Part shown: piece by piece, positions 34,201 through 45,595 of the stretch | How the letters are laid out: each line of letters opens with the position of its first letter | Position numbering within the stretch: position 1 is the stretch's first letter | Assembly (NCBI GenBank): GCA_001939145.1 | Contig: LSRX01000813.1 | Coordinates: 131,969-195,968 of the forward strand | DNA length: 64,000 nucleotides | Source of the DNA: Symbiodinium microadriaticum | Taxonomy: Eukaryota > Sar > Dinophyceae > Suessiales > Symbiodiniaceae | Direction: 5' to 3' | Made by a program: the position numbers and the translations under genes | The notes under the pieces: model-generated | What the model saw: only the letters and a program-made list of their open reading frames with translations | The model's database searches: none | Told to the model about the DNA's origin: nothing

Positions 34201-37200
34201 TCACTTGCTCAACCAAGTTCGCTCTAGCTTGGGAGGACTCTGTGACTGAAAGCAGCTCGTATGGACTTGTTGGAAGGGGGTATTTGCAGAGCCAAGGATT
34301 TCTCGGTGAGATTTCTTAGGATCCTGTTTTGCTAACCCTCAAATTGTCGACATATGCCAGCACGTGTAGTTGTCCCATTTGCAAGCTGGTCCTGCCACAG
34401 TTGAAGTTATCTTATTGTCTCAGTCCACGCGCTCCTCGGAGCCCGCTCACGTGCTGTTCTCTCACGCACTCCCTGGTCTTTTCACTCGTTGACTCGTTGG
34501 CTCTACCCAGACCATCAACTTGTCACTTTCTCCTTCACATGGTGCAGGCACCCACTCGCTCACCCCACAGTTCCTTCCGGCACGCACACACTCCTTGAAG
34601 TCAACACAACACAGTAGTCAACCATTCAGGAGCCATTGCAAGTTCTCTGTCCCTACTCTTCCGCATGGCTCCCGTGTTCAAAGAACTCTGAGCCATGAAA
34701 TGACCACGGTTATCCAAGGCACCCGAAGCGGAGGGCGGCGAGCCAGCACCGACCACTCCGGGAGGTGTGGCGGATCAGCGTTTTGACGCCCACGGGTTTG
34801 CACTTGCCGCGGAGCTTCTGGACTGTTGGAACTTTAGTTGTCTTAGGGGGCTCTGTGCTGCTGTAATACTTCGGGGCCCGCCGTCGTTTGCAGTGCGGAT
34901 TTTTCAGTTGGTTGGGGCCATCGAACTATCTATCCTGATCAAGAACATGACGGAGATGCCCTCTTACTTGTAGTACTGTGTATACATGGGACTCACCTCA
35001 GTTCCGAAGGCAGTGATTTCTAAGCGCGTCTGAGCCCAGCTCGCAAAAGGCGAGGCTCCAGCTCCGGCTACGGGCGGGGGCCCGGCTCCGGCCATGACAG
35101 GGGCCTTTCCGGCCATGCCACCACCTGGAGCCGGTCGTGGAGGACCGGAAGCGATTTGGGAGAGACCGACAAAAATCCGCCCTTTGCCTCAGGTGGAGGC
35201 GGAGGCGGCGGAGGAGGAAATTTGGCAGCATTGGAGGAGCTGAGAAACCACCCGCGTCGCGGGCTCAGTCTGTTGTCCGTGCGTGCTTGGTGACTTGGTG
35301 CTGCTATCTTCCAGCAGCTTCTAGGCCTTCCCGAGTTGGCGGCTGCGGTGGCTGCTGATCCGAATGTCAAGAGCCCAGCTCAAACGCAAAGCGGTAGCTT
35401 ATGCACGTACTTTGGAACGCAAAGCGTTATCTTATGCACGTACTTTGGAATGCGTTTTGCACGGACTGTCGCTATTGGCTGATTTGTGCTCTGTAGTGGG
35501 ATAAAAGATTGCATGCACATGGTACAGTTACAGTGGTCCTGCTACAACACCTGAACTAGTTGATTAGGTGAACAGCCGTTTCGCTTACGGCCTATTTGGT
35601 GCAATGTGCGATTGTAGCTTCAGTGCATGCATCGACGTCTCAGAATTCAGCCACTATTTGGCGAGGAGGGTTAACGTGTTTTGCACGGACAATTGCTATT
35701 GGCTGACTAATGCTCTGTAGTGGCAGAAAACGCTGCCTGTGCATGGTACAGTGGTCCTGCTACAAGCCTTGGACGGATATCTATTCGTGGTCATATACTG
35801 GTGTATCCCCCAGCTTCAAACTTCAACAGTCCCTGAAGATCCTTGTGGAAGGTGCTCCCACAGATCATCATGGCGCTTCAACAGAGCAGCCAAGACCTCA
35901 GCTGCAAAGGGCGACAGGCTGAGAAGCCTGTGGAGGAAGAAGGATTGCTGTGTTTTGCCCAAGCCGTACAAGAAGAGCGGAAGCAAGAAGGGCCGAGCCA
36001 AATTTACGCAGAAGCAGAAACGAGAAGCGCAGCATTCCTTGTTGGCTGAGATCCGGAGTTGGTGCAAGCCATTCGGGCGAATCCGCAAGAGTTCATGCGA
36101 CTTCTGCAGGCCGCAATGCACCGATTCAGGTAGTTGCCATGCACAAGAAAGCCATCCTTTGCTACGTCGCAGATTCCTGCCCCATGTGTTCGGCAACATG
36201 CTTGCAAAACTGTGGCCCATACTTATCAGCAAGGCTGGAGATGACGTCGTCTTGCCGATTATAAGTGCAAGTTATTAGTTTCAGGCAGAACCTTACACTC
36301 CGTCATTCAGATCAGGAGTTGAAGCCGTTTGGCCATTCGTACCGGACCAGGTAGACAACCCAGCATCTGCCAAGAATCCAATACTAGACACACATATTTT
36401 AACGGTGCCTTGGCTTGGCTTTCTGACCATTTGCAGCGTGGCTTTGCGGCTTTGCGGCTGCAAGAGCATCGGCAGAGTCTGTGCAGACCTTGTGTTGGTT
36501 GGAACACTGTGGCAGGAACATGGAGCGGTTTTGTCAATAGTGTGTCCTAAGATTTTGATATCACCTGTTTCAGTATGTTTCCTTGCAGTTGCATGGAGTG
36601 ACCTTTTGATGGGAGAGCAGCACAATCTGGCCGGGCTATTCTACAGTGGCATCTCACGCACTGTTACACCACATTATCAAGACCGGCCTTAACAGCATTG
36701 GGAAAGGCTTGTTCAGAATCCAGTTGAAGAGGATTCCCACCAAAAGTGAATCAAGAGCCCTATCTTGTTTATCACAGCAGCAACTTTGCAGAGGAATGCA
36801 CCGCCCGAAGAACTTTGGAGAAGCTAGCAGTCGGCCCCTTCACAACTCTTGAACTCCCTAAACCCCTAAAGAAAAACCTCCACGCTTCACAGAGACCCAT
36901 GGCTCCCTCATGTTTTGGACGCAGGGCGGAGCCGCCCCGGCGGGAGGTGAGCAAGATCCCGTCGCGGCCATGCTTGCAGCAGCACAGGCCAGAGACTCGA
37001 GTTAGTCAGAGCTGGAGGAAGGATAGCTGGTTAGAACTTCAGGACTTCGGGGGTTCTAGGGGCTGCAGTCGGAGAAGGATTGCGAATGCAGGTGGAAAGG
37101 CCTGTGGGCAAGGACTGTCCATTAGAGAGCTGCAGAGGGAGAGAGAGAGAGAGAGAGGTGAAGCCGTCATCCTCTTGCACGTGTCATTGCGAGTATACGA

Positions 37201-38991
37201 TTGTCATGTCTTCATTACCGGAGCTCCCTGTCTCCTCCTGTCTCCTGTGGGGTGTACGCACATTTCCCCTGTGACACTGCAAGTTTGCGACGCGAACGTC
37301 CACTCGTACATATGAGAGCACTCGAGTATGGCGCCTGGGCCTGGGCCGGAGTCACGCTGGCTATCGGCTCGGATGAAGCGCGAGAGAGAAGAAAGAAGAG
37401 AAGGCGGCCGCACCCCTACGGGGCACCTGGGCGTGAATGTTGCCTTTGTCCAGCTCCCCTGGGGGTATGTGCGCAATGGCAAGCCTGAACTCTGGCTCAT
37501 GTGGATCTCGGCCAGCGGCAAGATCCAAGATCCTACGCGTTCATGAGGCCGGGGAAAGCTACACGCTGGAATGGCAGGGGGACCGCAAGTTGTGGCTGCT
37601 AGGCCGACTGCCGCACACCGTCGCCGCACAGTGCGTCTACGACTGGGTCGAATAGCAAGGAACGCTAAGACATGAAACGCCATTGGTCGAGTACAGCCTG
37701 CCTTAGTTATGTACAAAAGTACTACTTCAGCTTGCTGCCTTTCATGTGAGAGCCCATGTCCAAGTCCTAATTCAAAGCACCATGGGGGTCGAGGCCAGTA
37801 TCCCCAGTGATTTTTGCCCTGTCGCTCATCTTGTTTTTCACGCCTTTCGACAACACCTGATACTCGCCTCCTTGCCGAGGGCAGTTTACGTCTTTTAAAG
37901 GCAGACTATTGCCTTTGTAGAGTACGCCTGCAACCTTCTGGCACCCGCAATTTTCCGGGGGCGCACTGGCGCGCGGTGTAGGGGGGCTTCCCTCTACACC
38001 ATAGCCCGGACGAAAGAAAGAAAGGGCCTCGCATTCATGCCATCCCTCAAACTTCAGCACGGACAAACACAGCAGAACGGAAAGGCGTATCACTGAATTC
38101 AATGGCATCGTTTTTGGCTTGCGTCTGGTCTCAAGTTTAAAGTTCGATTCACGTGAATCCAACGGAGCTGTTTCCCAGCCCAGGGTGGCGCAGGGGGTGG
38201 GGCTCCGGGAGCCGGCCAGCAGGCGCCAAGGGATTGGAGTGATTGGGGCACTAGGAGCTGGTGCAGGACATTTTTCAGGATTGGAGAGGGATTGGCTCGC
38301 GTGCTAGAGTCCAGTAAGGCATGATCAGCAGACAAACAATCATGAAGCATCTCTGTGACAGTGCAAGTCTCAGCAGACATATCTCAACTGCCACGTTTGC
38401 CCACCGGCCGTTGCCGCACATTCCTGCACATTGCCAAGGTTGTGCGACTGACTCCGGAAGAGGGCGAAGCAGTTCGAAGGCCGCGATGTTGGGCCCCGTG
38501 TGCACCGCTTCGATGGTCCCGGACTGGGCGGTCCAAGATATGCAGCAGCGCCAGAACTTCAACTCCAATTCCTAGAAACTCGTGTTAAAGCATGCTGATG
38601 CAGGTTGACTGAGCTTGGCTTCGACAGAGGGATGGCAGTGCAGGCATACCTTGCCTGCGCCCTAGCTGGGGTGAAACAGATTGTTTCTGCTTTCTGGGGG
38701 ATAGGTAATTAGCTCACAGGCCATCGGAGGTCGCTGGAATGTCAGCCGAGTCCGTCTCCAGCGCTCATGCTAAGGCATGCGACAAAAACGAGGACGCTCT
38801 CACAGATGCTGACTGTTGAATTGCGAATGCGGGTTCTGTCTGCCCTGACGAGTGCTTGCCCGCTGGATTTTTCAGTGGTCTCCCTTTGATTAGTCATTTA
38901 ATCAGTACTGTGACACTGCAGGGGTGGTACTGTAACACTGCAGGAGCTCGCCGCCAACTTTTTGTTTGAGAACCAAATGATGGAAGACTGA
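31224..38991 (+). CDS. RAD23: RAD23 ubiquitin receptor / nucleotide-excision-repair factor
   Basis: All four domains of the family are present in order. UBL: 31224-31277 (PLKGDTFTVEVSDE), 31432-31491 (ATVADLKKSI), 31679-31732 (QQKLIHQGKILVDETHVK), 31869-31916 (IKEGEFVVVMVAK). Pro/Ala linker: 32405-32494 (or to about 32502), about 32627-32680. UBA1: 32970-33010, 33501-33561 (TVQQLMEMGFDR), 33674-33721 (AAFGNPDRAVEYLM). Linker 35044-35139. XPC-binding (STI1-like): 35193-35252, 35325-35365, 35852-35885, 36051-36109 (NPELVQAIRANPQEFMRLLQ). Linker 36925-36987. UBA2: 38439-38479, 38604-38652 (LTELGFDRGMAVQAYL), 38775-38792, 38944-38991 (ELAANFLFENQMMED, stop). Splice phases agree at nearly all junctions, with GT, GC and GA donors. 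RAD23 carries ubiquitylated substrates to the proteasome and stabilises XPC/Rad4. The initiator exon is not found. Confidence 0.95.
35385..35450 (+). repeat. 33-base tandem duplication in a RAD23 intron
   Basis: Bases 35385-35417 and 35418-35450 are two copies of a 33-base unit starting CGCAAAGCG and ending GCACGTACTTTGGAA, with two differences. They lie just inside the intron 35366-35851. Confidence 0.93.
35454..35765 (+). repeat. Pair of about 90-base direct repeats in the same RAD23 intron
   Basis: Copy A (35454-35547) and copy B (35678-35765) both begin GTTTTGCACGGAC, share GCTATTGGCTGA, GCTCTGTAGTGG and CATGGTACAG, and end GTGGTCCTGCTACAA. They differ by small indels. About 130 bases separate them. 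They could be solo terminal repeats of a short element or an intron-internal duplication. Confidence 0.85.
37328..37655 (+). pseudogene. Broken reading frame nested in a RAD23 intron
   Basis: Inside the intron 36988-38438, one plus frame reads VAFVQLPWGYVRNGKPELWL, then MWISASGKI, up to about 37525. A second frame continues LRVHEAGESYTLEWQGD, then LGRLPHTVAAQCVYDWVE, to a TAG ending at 37655. The switch occurs at a 7-base tandem duplication, AAGATCC AAGATCC (37520-37533), and a single copy would make the frame continuous. That is the signature of a recent frameshift. The protein is not recognised. A very short intron is a weaker alternative. Confidence 0.5.
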
Positions 38992-41117
38992 GTGAAGCTA
39001 CCAGATCTTCCGTGATGCAATTCGATACGGTCAACACCGCTGAGTTGGGTGAAGACCGAAGTGTTTGGCAATACCTGATGTCTGATGAGTGCAACCTGTG
39101 ACACAAGCAGATCAAAGGGGTCATCGAAGAAAACGAAGCCTTGTCAGTAGATCCGGCCAGTGCCTCTTGGTCAATAGTCCTGGCGCTGTCAGCTTTCTGT
39201 TGGCTTTGGCAAGGTGTCCCTTCCCACACTCAAGAGTTGTTCGCAAACGGGAAGAGGAGTGCAAGCTCCTGACTTCCATGCCGAGTCTTCACACACGTAC
39301 CTTTCCATGAATAGTAGAGATTATTGCGCAGATTTTGTAGGCTACTGCACACACAAGAGTCGGAAGGTTCGACGAACGGGTTTTACCTAATGCAGTTCAG
39401 CCGTAATGATTCCGCGCGCTGTGCCCCAACACTTCTCCAGATCGCAGATCTCGGAATTCTTGATACAGCTGTTTGACTGTGAGCTAGCAAACTGTAGAAC
39501 TTGTTCCCACTTGGCTGGGAGCTTTACGACAGCAGAACCCGTCAACTAGTCCCTTCGAGTGGTAACAGCCCCTTCCGAGCATCGGCCCGGACACATTTGC
39601 CTTTGGATACGGGTGCCACTTCCGGAACCTGTGCAATGCGGTAGATAGGATGTCGCGGTTCCTTAGAGGGCCAATGTTTGGCTAAGACAAAAGCATCCGA
39701 GAATCGGCTCACTATGGGAACTGCCGCTGCGAACGATCTGCGGCACAGGCATATCGCTCGCAGAGCAAGATAGAAAAAGGCACGGTGCTGCATCAACACC
39801 CCGAAGTTCTGTCTGCTCTTTGAGCACACATTCATCGGGTTCTTATCTCTAGCTGACTCTGGCTCTCTGGCTCTCTGTCCTTCTCGGTTTCTTCACAAGA
39901 CAAAAAGACGGAGGGCCAGCGCCCATTTTGCTCGGGTTGTCTTTGCCCTAAGCCGACAAAGCCGAGGCCCGAAGCTGGCTATGGCCTGGGCGTCTGCTGC
40001 ACGTTTGGAGTCGATGATCTTCGAGCTTCAAGGGGTTGGGGTACCACGAGATTGGCCTAGCTTAAGCAAAATAGTGCACTCAGATTCCGGCCCGCTTAGA
40101 CTTGTAACTTGATGTGGCATAGGAATGCAAAGGCAAACAGGTTGGATGGCACTTTCACCTGCAGCCGGGTATGAACTGAGCTAGCCTGTTTGACGGTGCG
40201 CCAGCGCAGTGGGATGATGCTGAGCTTTCCTTGCTGAATCCGCAGCTCATGGGAGTGGATCAAATCTAGAGAAGTGATCGACTTCTCCAAAAACCCCACT
40301 CTGGCAGGGCCCTGAGGTCACACAGGGAACCTAGCTAAGAGGGGACCCCGGGTTGTTGGACGAGTTACGGTGAACATGTGTACCATGCTTAGCACACTGA
40401 GGCCTGGGCAACCCGCCGAAGAGGTGGTTTTCAGTGAACAGGCCACGACGTATGGTACAGTACCTGCAAGACACTTGAAGACAGCACAGCTGCGCGATCG
40501 GGCAAAGCCAAGGATTCTCCTGCCAGGGTTGAGTCTGAGCAGTGACACCATGCGTTGTGGGCAAGAGTCGAGACTTCCGATCTCTGCAAGGGCGCACAAA
40601 ACATCTGTGCAGAGCTCAGCAGCGATGAACAAAAATTCCGCAACACAGGTCGCACGCAAGATTGCGATTGCCCAGTGCGCTCACGCCCACTGGCCAATCT
40701 CAGGTAAACAGTGACCTCAGATGGAGTCCCGCCACAAAGCTACCAAGGGCGCTGAGGACCGAACTTGATGTCACGGCATGACCTCGGCCATGTGGGACGG
40801 CAATAGCCGACTCTGTCCTGAGCTACAGGCCGCCGATGGCAACTCGGTTCGTGGGACGCATTGGCCTCGGCCGGTGATTTTGGATGGTTGCCTTCTCCAT
40901 TATCCGGATGTGCCTCCTTGCTGAGTGTATCAGGCGTTACGAAGATCAGTTCTTCAAGACCAAGCTCTGCATGTTCTGGGAGAAGGCACTGTGAATGCAG
41001 TCGGCGAGTTTCCACCGTCTCGAATCCTGAGGTTGGTAGTGTGGTGTGGTGACATGTTTCAAACACCATTCCAGAGAATCTAACACCGTTCGCAGTGCCC
41101 GCCTCGCCCAATTGCAG
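38992..41117. other. Interval between RAD23 and the CCCH gene
   Basis: The plus frame 40370-40714 and the minus frame 40318-40659 oppose each other, and neither has a recognised motif. The exon carrying the first cysteine of the first CCCH finger should lie in this interval. Nothing else is supported. Confidence 0.4.
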
Positions 41118-42078
41118 GGCGCGTGCACGCGTGGTTCGAACTGCAAGTACGCACATGGTGACAAGGCCTGCGCGGGAGGGGTCAGGTCGCCCTGAGCGTC
41201 GTAGGCTTGTGCCGCTGATGCCCTTTCACGAGCTGCACAATAAGACCCAGCAAGAGCATTCACCTCTGCATTCCAGCGAAGCTTCAAGTCTCAAGTGGGT
41301 TTCGGGAGGAGCTGAACGAAATGCCCAACCTCACCAAGACGCCCGGGTCCCAGAAGTCGAGAACACGGGGATGTTTTTGCAGGAGCGAAGCTGACCTCCC
41401 ACTGCATGTGATCTCCACGGCTCTATACTAGCCTCCTCTTCTTAAATTTTCAAATCTGGATCCTGGATTGAGAAGTTCCTGCAAGCTTCCATGGCTTCAG
41501 GAACCAACTATTTCTGAAGAGTACTTGCAGCACTCCGAAGTCTGCAAGCCTTCTTAGTGATGCATCCTCTCTAGGCATTGCTCCGGCAATGGCAAACTCA
41601 CACCACTCGCCTGGAGCCACTCCGAAGGTCTCTTTGCAAAGACCTGCTCACAACAGGCACCTGCACAAGGTGGGCAGCATACTGGGCATACCAGGCATAC
41701 CATCTGCTGCTCCAAGCACATAAACAGCTGAGTGAGCAGAATTGCAGAAAGGACGCTGTCGGCGTGACAGGCTTGAACGAACAGAACCAATTGCTCACAT
41801 CTTCTGTGCAGGAGTGACTGCCTTTTTGCACATAGTGTGGAGGACAGGAGGTCAAAGCATGATGATACAAGGGATTCGCACTTGTTTCAGTTAGGAGAAA
41901 CAAGCTCTTCCAAGCTGCAGGAGCTCAGGGCTACCAACAAGTTCTACAAGACCTCTATGTGCAGTGGCGGACCTCAGCACGGCTTAAGGAGAAGCCCAAG
42001 ACCACAGCCGGGAGCCTTGCTTGCTCAGGCTTTCATCGGGTTGGCCAGTGCAAGTTGGGCGCAGCCTGCCGGGCACTC
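41118..42078 (+). CDS. CCCH-type zinc-finger protein, internal exons
   Basis: Three exons join in phase: 41118-41165 (GACTRGSNCKYAHGDK), 41309-41340 (ELNEMPNLTKT) and 42015-42078 (ACSGFHRVGQCKLGAACR). The first gives C-x5-C-x3-H of finger 1; its leading Cys must be in an upstream exon. The second is the usual linker, x-P-N-L-T-K-T, that precedes a finger. The third gives C-x8-C-x5-C of finger 2. The final His is not in the continuing frame (CRALM); a GC donor (CGG|GCACTC) right after CR suggests it lies in a further exon. Donors are AAG|GC and AAGAC|GC. Such proteins bind RNA and regulate mRNA stability or splicing. Confidence 0.72.
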
Positions 42079-42652
42079 ATGTCATCCTGTGATGAAATCC
42101 GAGCTGGAGCAGTCGCATTGCTAGATCTTCGGGCACGGGAAAGCAGTCCGTCAGGAAGTTGCAGACATGGCTTGGACTGGACAGAGAGTGCAGCTTCCCT
42201 TCGGCTTCATCAAGCTGCGGTCTGTCGTCGTTCTGAGCTAGTAACAGTTAGTAAGTTACACGTAGTATCCTGAATGTCGCAAGATGCACCTGGTGCCATT
42301 CCGAGCCGGGGTTGCATGCTTTCAGGAAAAGTCTATGCGATGACTTGCTTATTCTGATACGTTGTTCATGATGTCGACAGAGGCTTGCGTCTCTACCTCC
42401 CGGGTGAAGTAGACACTTGCCTCCCTTCGCAGAGGAACTTCGGAACGAGGCCTTTGAGACAAGTGCATTCCAACATATTATAAATCATAGAATCATAATG
42501 TACTATATTATACTATTTTGTACTATAATAACTATAAGATACTATTAGACTATAGTGCATTCCATTCCCCAGGCCGCCATGCGCACGACCCATCGGAGCT
42601 GACGGAGGTCGCACGAGTGAAGGCCTTGACCCTCGATGACGCGGAGGTGGGA
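42079..42652. other. Interval with a short AT-rich block
   Basis: Bases 42475-42555 are strongly AT-rich with ACTATA and TATTATA words, unlike the surroundings. They lie about 100 bases before a telomere-like array. No gene is seen. Confidence 0.6.
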
Positions 42653-42778
42653 CCCTAAACCCTAAACCCTAAACCCGAAACCCTTACTAAACCCTAAACC
42701 CTAAACCCTAAACCCTAAACCCGAAACCCTTACTAAACCCTAAACCCTAAACCCTAAACCCTAAACCCCTAAACCTAA
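42653..42778 (+). repeat. Interstitial telomere-like array, CCCTAAA orientation
   Basis: About 126 bases of CCCTAAA units, broken twice by the variant block CCCGAAACCCTTACTAAA. The two variants show that part of the array was duplicated as a larger unit. TTTAGGG is the known telomere repeat of dinoflagellates. Confidence 0.95.
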
Positions 42779-43158
42779 TCCGGTTCGCGGACTTTGAGTG
42801 GTTTCTGGTCCATCGTCTCTTCCCTTCAACTGGAGTTTGGAAAGGTGGGCGGAATGGGCCCATGTGGACGAACAGCTGCACGTCGCGGGCCTCGCCGGGG
42901 TCCTGGACTAAACCAACCCATATTCAGCACAAAGGCAACTTGAAATCTCCAAAGCACCAGAGTTACCAACACGTAAATGTCAACTCTGATGGCAAGCTCC
43001 GCTGCGTCTGTCCTGACAGCCACCAACGTCAATTGTGGTCGGCACTCACAGTCTGTGGGAATCGGATCGCGGGGGGTAGCCTCTGGCAGGTTGCCCTCTT
43101 CCGACTACTTGTGACTTCTCGGCTGTTTCGGCTTGTGTTCGCCAAGCTTGCGGTTCAG

Positions 43159-44760
43159 GAAAGAGCCGCGCCGAGAAAAGCGCAAAGAAGATCCTGGTGA
43201 GTACTGCGGAAGAGGAGGATACCAGGGAGAAGACGTGTTACACAAGTGAGCATGGGCAAGTAGGCTTGGACACACGAGGTGCAGTGTGTCGTGTTAAGTG
43301 GTGGGTGGTGAAGACCTGCTTCGAACGGAGCATTGCCATGGCACGTGAAGGCATGAGCTACTCGAGCTCACTCCAGGGACAAGTAAACTGCACCCTTCAT
43401 CCCCAAACCAATCCCCACAAACACCCGTCATCGCTGAGCCATGCTAGGACGACGAATTCCCCGAGACTCCGCCTGTGCCTCAAATCGCCTGTGGGGGGAT
43501 TTTTTTAAGGGTCCATCAGCCGCCCAAAGAGTTGAGACGCCTGGACATTGCAAAACCGTTAGCCTTTCACCTGGCTGCGTCTTTTTTTTCGACCTGCTCC
43601 AGTGATGTATGAGGCGCTTGCTAGGTCTGGTGGTGACTTCCATTACATGCATATCGCCAATTCCGCCAGACTGACTTCTTGCTTTGATTCTTCAGGACAT
43701 GGGAGAGGGTGCTGGCCCCAGAACCAGCAAACTTCTGGCGCCGCTGCACACCAAGAAGGGTACTATTCGCAGACCAGAAAAGGTTCACTGAAGCATGCTA
43801 AATGCAGATTCAAGTTTGCACGTGGTCAGTTTTCAGCCATGACATAAAATAACTTTGCTTGCAGCTAGTCGACAACATCAGAAGGCATGCAATACTGTGT
43901 GTTTCGATGCTCTGCTGCACCCCAAGCCCCAAGATAGATGTCTGAAGTCTGGCCAGTTGTCTGAGCTCAGATGACAACTTCTCCGCCCACCCTGGGGTGG
44001 CTTCCAACTGCTGCTTTCCAGCCCGTGTCGCCAGAGGGCTGGGCTCCAAGCATCTTCCAGTTCGGCTTCTCATCTTTGAGATCGTTTGCTAACCCGAAAC
44101 CCAAAACCCGAAACCCTACACCCTAAACCCCGAGACGGACAGACGACGGAAGGGTTGTCGGCAAGCGGCTGGTGAGTTCAAGCAGGGTTGGGATCTTCCA
44201 CCCAGGAACTTTCAGAAATCGGTCGGTCAATGCAGCATGCCTTGCCCTTTCGGATTTCCGTTGTTCTCTGGCTGTAACTTTCTCAAAAATGTCTAGGCCT
44301 ATCATTGGAGACTTGCTTCTTAAATGACCTTGCCATCTGTCGCTATGCAATCGAGTTTACATGTGCTACCTTCCGTGGGCCCTGTGAGTGCAAGTCACCC
44401 AAGAGCGGCGGTTAGAACGCTTGCCTGTATGCGTTCCCATGATCCGATTGCAGATGCAGCTTCTCTGAGGGAAAACGGCAAAGTATGCCTCAATCACCTA
44501 GCAGAGCTCTCACTTGTTTGCTCGGTTTGCAATCGAGCTCGGCGCATGCTCGGTTGTGGGCTGATCACTGTAGTGGGTTCGCATGGGCGTACGACAGTCC
44601 ACCCGGAGCCAAGATCGCACATCTCCCATATGGGATGGCGATTGGTGATTCAGTACTTTTTCTCTCTATGTGCTTTGAAGACGGCCAATTCTACGAAAGA
44701 CTGCCTTCACAAGTGGCGGCAACCACGCTGCAAGAACCTGCTTCGGGTGGCGGGGATTGA
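43159..44760 (+). CDS. Possible multi-exon gene, unrecognised
   Basis: Exon 43159-43259 reads KSRAEKSAKKILVSTAEEED and ends GGGCAA|GTAGGC. Exon 43696-43782 follows CTTCAG and reads DMGEGAGPRTSKLLAPLHTK plus KGTIRRPEK, ending AAAAG|GTTCAC; the phases agree. A later frame, 44578-44760, reads PPGAKIAHLPYGMAIGDSVL and ends EPASGGGD with a stop, but its link to the first two exons was not established. A minus-strand frame at 44123-44350 (MIGLDIFEKVTAREQRKSER) is an alternative for the middle part. Confidence 0.35.
44091..44130 (+). repeat. Degenerate telomere-like motif, CCCTAAA orientation
   Basis: About 40 bases of AACCCGAAACCC / AAACCCTACACCCTAAACCCC, the same orientation as the array at 42653. 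Confidence 0.8.
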
Positions 44761-45595
44761 ACTTAATGTGTAAAAGCAGGCTCGAAAGAATCCCAGGCTG
44801 CATGCAAGATGACATAGTTTGCCCACTTGTGCAGTAGGGCCCAGGCACTTGCAGATACACGACATGAACTCGTGAACAGCCTGCGGAGACTGATGTTCGC
44901 ATGCCTAGACAGGCTAGGATTTTGCTGACTCTACCTCTCAGGCTTCAATGCTCCTAGCGTTTCATCGAACTCCACGGCCACGGGCGGTGCTGCAACAGCG
45001 TCGCAGCACTCCGATGACCAGGTTGGGTGCGCAAGTGTCCGTCTGAGGTCACAATATCCATAGGCCCGTCTGTCCTGCGCTGGGAGGATGATGAGCTGGA
45101 TGATGTTGGCGATATGTGGGCAACTGTCTCAGCATAAGAGCGGCTTGCGGCTTCGAGCCTTTCGATCCACTGTCCACTTGCCGAGGCTCGCATGAAGACC
45201 GTGCCCGCACCTGCGGTTGCCGCAGGTACCCCGATGGACAGGCCCTCAGTGAGATTTACAATTCTAGATATGAATGGAGCAAGGGAACTCGAGCTGGCTC
45301 GGAGAATCTGCAACCGGCATGGCATGGTGAATCTAGAAAGGACTTCGCTGATTCAAAACAGGTTCTTGCTTCCGGAGATCGGTGGCGAGATGCCTTTCCC
45401 GATAATTAGATGAATTGCAGCTTGTGGAGGGGAAACAGCATCTCACTGCCAGCATTCGGCCGCTTCTTGCCCCTCATCGGCTCAAAGGGTCAGTAGCCAG
45501 CCACATGTGGAAAAAGAACATGTTCAGAACATGAAGGCCAGAGTGCACTCCAACTTGTGCTTAGACATGAAACAGCACCGACTAATTTGCTTGAG

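Noticed and set aside
42475-42555. AT-rich block as a promoter or replication origin
   Set aside because: Base composition alone does not support either, and no nearby gene start is defined.
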